Shown: positions 63,059 through 64,000 of the stretch, piece after piece
Numbering within the stretch: the first letter of the stretch is position 1
Layout: each line of letters starts with the position of its first letter
NCBI GenBank assembly: GCA_019192445.1
Contig: JAHCMK010000007.1
Span: 1-64,000 of the forward strand
DNA from: Oceanococcus sp. HetDA_MAG_MS8
GTDB lineage: Bacteria; Pseudomonadota; Gammaproteobacteria; Nevskiales; Oceanococcaceae
DNA length: 64,000 bases
Direction: 5' to 3'
Notes under the pieces: generated by a model
Database searches by the model: none
Told to the model about the DNA's origin: nothing
Seen by the model: only the letters and a program-made list of their open reading frames with translations
Position numbers and translations under genes: made by a program

Positions 63059-63861
63059 GGGAGTCAACGCAGCAGGGTTTAACGCTCACCGAACTGCTCA
63101 TTGCGATGGCGCTGGGGTCGGTGTTAGTGCTTGGAGTGGTTCAGGTCTTTATGTCAGGTAAGGCCTCCTACACCGTGCAGGAGTCGCTGGCCAGGCTGCA
63201 GGACAATGGCCGCTACGCAGACTTTTTCTTGGAGCGTACTCTGCGTCAGGCTGGGCGCCCGCAGGAACGCGTGCCCACCAATAATTTTCAGCCGGTGGAC
63301 TTCCGCCCAGATGGCAGTGGGGAGCCGGCTACTCGCGACGGTGGCGCCAACGGAAACGGGCCCGATGTGGTCACCGTCATGTATCGCTCGAATACCAATT
63401 GCTTAGGCAACAATACCAATTATGGTGCGCAAAGCATGGTCGATGCGGAAGGCGCTCTGTATGCGCGCGACCAGTTCTTTCTCGATGACGAGAATCCACC
63501 AAACCTGCGCTGCGTCGGTCTTGGAGCGAATGGGCTACCCACACCAGGCAACAATCAGCCGGTGGTGGAGGGCGTGGAAGATTTCCAGCTGCTGTACGGC
63601 GTTGATGTGGATGGCGATGGTCAACCTAACCAATATCTGCGCGCCAGTGATGTCCCCAACTTGCAGCGGGAGAACATCGTGAGTATTCGCTATGCCGTGC
63701 TGCTGCGGTCGGAAGATGCCATGGGCGCCGCCATGCGCGGCACCACTGCCAGTGATCGCCGCTATGCCGTGCTCGACGCACCCATGCATGGCCCCTTTGA
63801 TGACCAACGTTTGCGCGAGGTCTTTCAGTCCACTGTAGAACTTCGGAACCGTACCCAATGA
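63055..63861 (+). CDS. pilW: Type IV pilus minor pilin PilW
   Basis: A 268-residue minor pilin. The signal QQGLTLTELLIAMALGSVLV is cleaved after the glycine. Distinctive segments are VFMSGKASYTVQESLARLQD, GRYADFFLERTLRQAG and VEDFQLLYGVDVDGDGQPNQ, which carries another D-x-D-x-D-G loop. The ATG overlaps the pilV stop, and its own stop overlaps pilX. Confidence 0.92.
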   Translation: MRESTQQGLTLTELLIAMALGSVLVLGVVQVFMSGKASYTVQESLARLQDNGRYADFFLERTLRQAGRPQERVPTNNFQPVDFRPDGSGEPATRDGGANGNGPDVVTVMYRSNTNCLGNNTNYGAQSMVDAEGALYARDQFFLDDENPPNLRCVGLGANGLPTPGNNQPVVEGVEDFQLLYGVDVDGDGQPNQYLRASDVPNLQRENIVSIRYAVLLRSEDAMGAAMRGTTASDRRYAVLDAPMHGPFDDQRLREVFQSTVELRNRTQ

Positions 63862-64000
63862 TTGCTTTGCGCCCCCTTCAGTTGCGTCAACAACAAGGTG
63901 TTGCTCTGGTCATCGGGCTCATCATGTTGCTGGTGCTCACCTTGATTTCCCTGTCCGCCCTCAAGATGACCACCCAGCAGCAGCAAATCAGTACCAATGC
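63858..64000 (+). CDS. pilX: Type IV pilus minor pilin PilX (partial)
   Basis: ATG 63858 overlaps the pilW stop. The 47 residues visible show a short basic leader, then QQGVALVIGLIMLLVLTLIS, the N-terminal helix of PilX-type pilins, followed by LKMTTQQQQ. The gene runs off the right edge, where pilY1 and pilE would be expected. Confidence 0.88.
   Translation, partial: MIALRPLQLRQQQGVALVIGLIMLLVLTLISLSALKMTTQQQQISTN

Overview
The window is a piece of a gammaproteobacterial chromosome with moderately high GC. Three blocks have the gene order expected of that class: the S10-spc-alpha ribosomal superoperon; aroQ-accB-accC-prmA-fis-purH; and ispB / rplU-rpmA-obg-proB / rpsT / murJ-ribF-lspA-ispH followed by minor-pilin genes, which resembles the Pseudomonas layout. 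Two large DUF1302 outer-membrane proteins, an HSDL2-like SDR and a Pla-1/VolA-type lipase suggest an environmental lipid- or hydrocarbon-using gammaproteobacterium. A Nevskiales/Salinisphaerales-like lineage is my guess, not a demonstrated assignment. I saw no rRNA, CRISPR array, insertion sequence or prophage.

Layout. 1-13.6 kb: the 3' end of tuf, then rpsJ through rplQ, including secY, the short rpmJ and rpoA, closed by a strong terminator. 13.7-18.8 kb: an 864-residue DUF1302 protein, a dicarboxylate/amino-acid:cation symporter (-) and an SDR. 18.9-19.6 kb: a Fur box with promoter, a small unknown gene and an overlapping greB. 19.8-25 kb (-): aroQ-accB-accC-prmA-fis-purH, joining shikimate, fatty-acid and purine synthesis with the Fis regulator. 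25.2-30.5 kb: tlpA-like and cutA (-), then MATE pump, free-Met-sulfoxide reductase, ilvD and GST (+). 30.5-33.4 kb: a Tat-exported lipoprotein PhoD phosphatase (-) and a divergent LuxR-type regulator, with a near-perfect Pho box between them. 33.5-36.5 kb: dnaX-ybaB-recR-thioesterase. 36.5-40.5 kb (-): a lipoprotein lipase followed by a second DUF1302 protein. 40.9-43.1 kb: a Crp/Fnr-type regulator, a perfect 20-bp palindrome, a sterol-desaturase-family enzyme and an FMN reductase. 43.5-51.1 kb (-): moxR-DUF58-DUF4381-batA-batB-batD-dual-specificity phosphatase. 51.3-53.2 kb (-): a small beta-barrel protein (TTG start), tRNA-Pro(CGG) and ispB. 53.3-64 kb: rplU-rpmA-obgE-proB, rpsT (-), murJ-ribF-lspA-ispH-thiO-like, and fimT-pilV-pilW-pilX running off the end.

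Most genes are in tight operons with ATGA or TAATG overlaps. The less ordinary content is regulatory or combinational: (i) the Fur-controlled small gene that runs into greB; (ii) the Pho box overlapping the LuxR gene's ribosome-binding site; (iii) the palindrome next to a Crp-family protein with a non-CRP recognition helix; (iv) the lipase-DUF1302 pair, which may be a surface lipid-scavenging unit; (v) a phosphatase appended to a Bat operon whose BatB has a broken MIDAS motif. Regulatory calls were made by eye and have not been tested by search or experiment.
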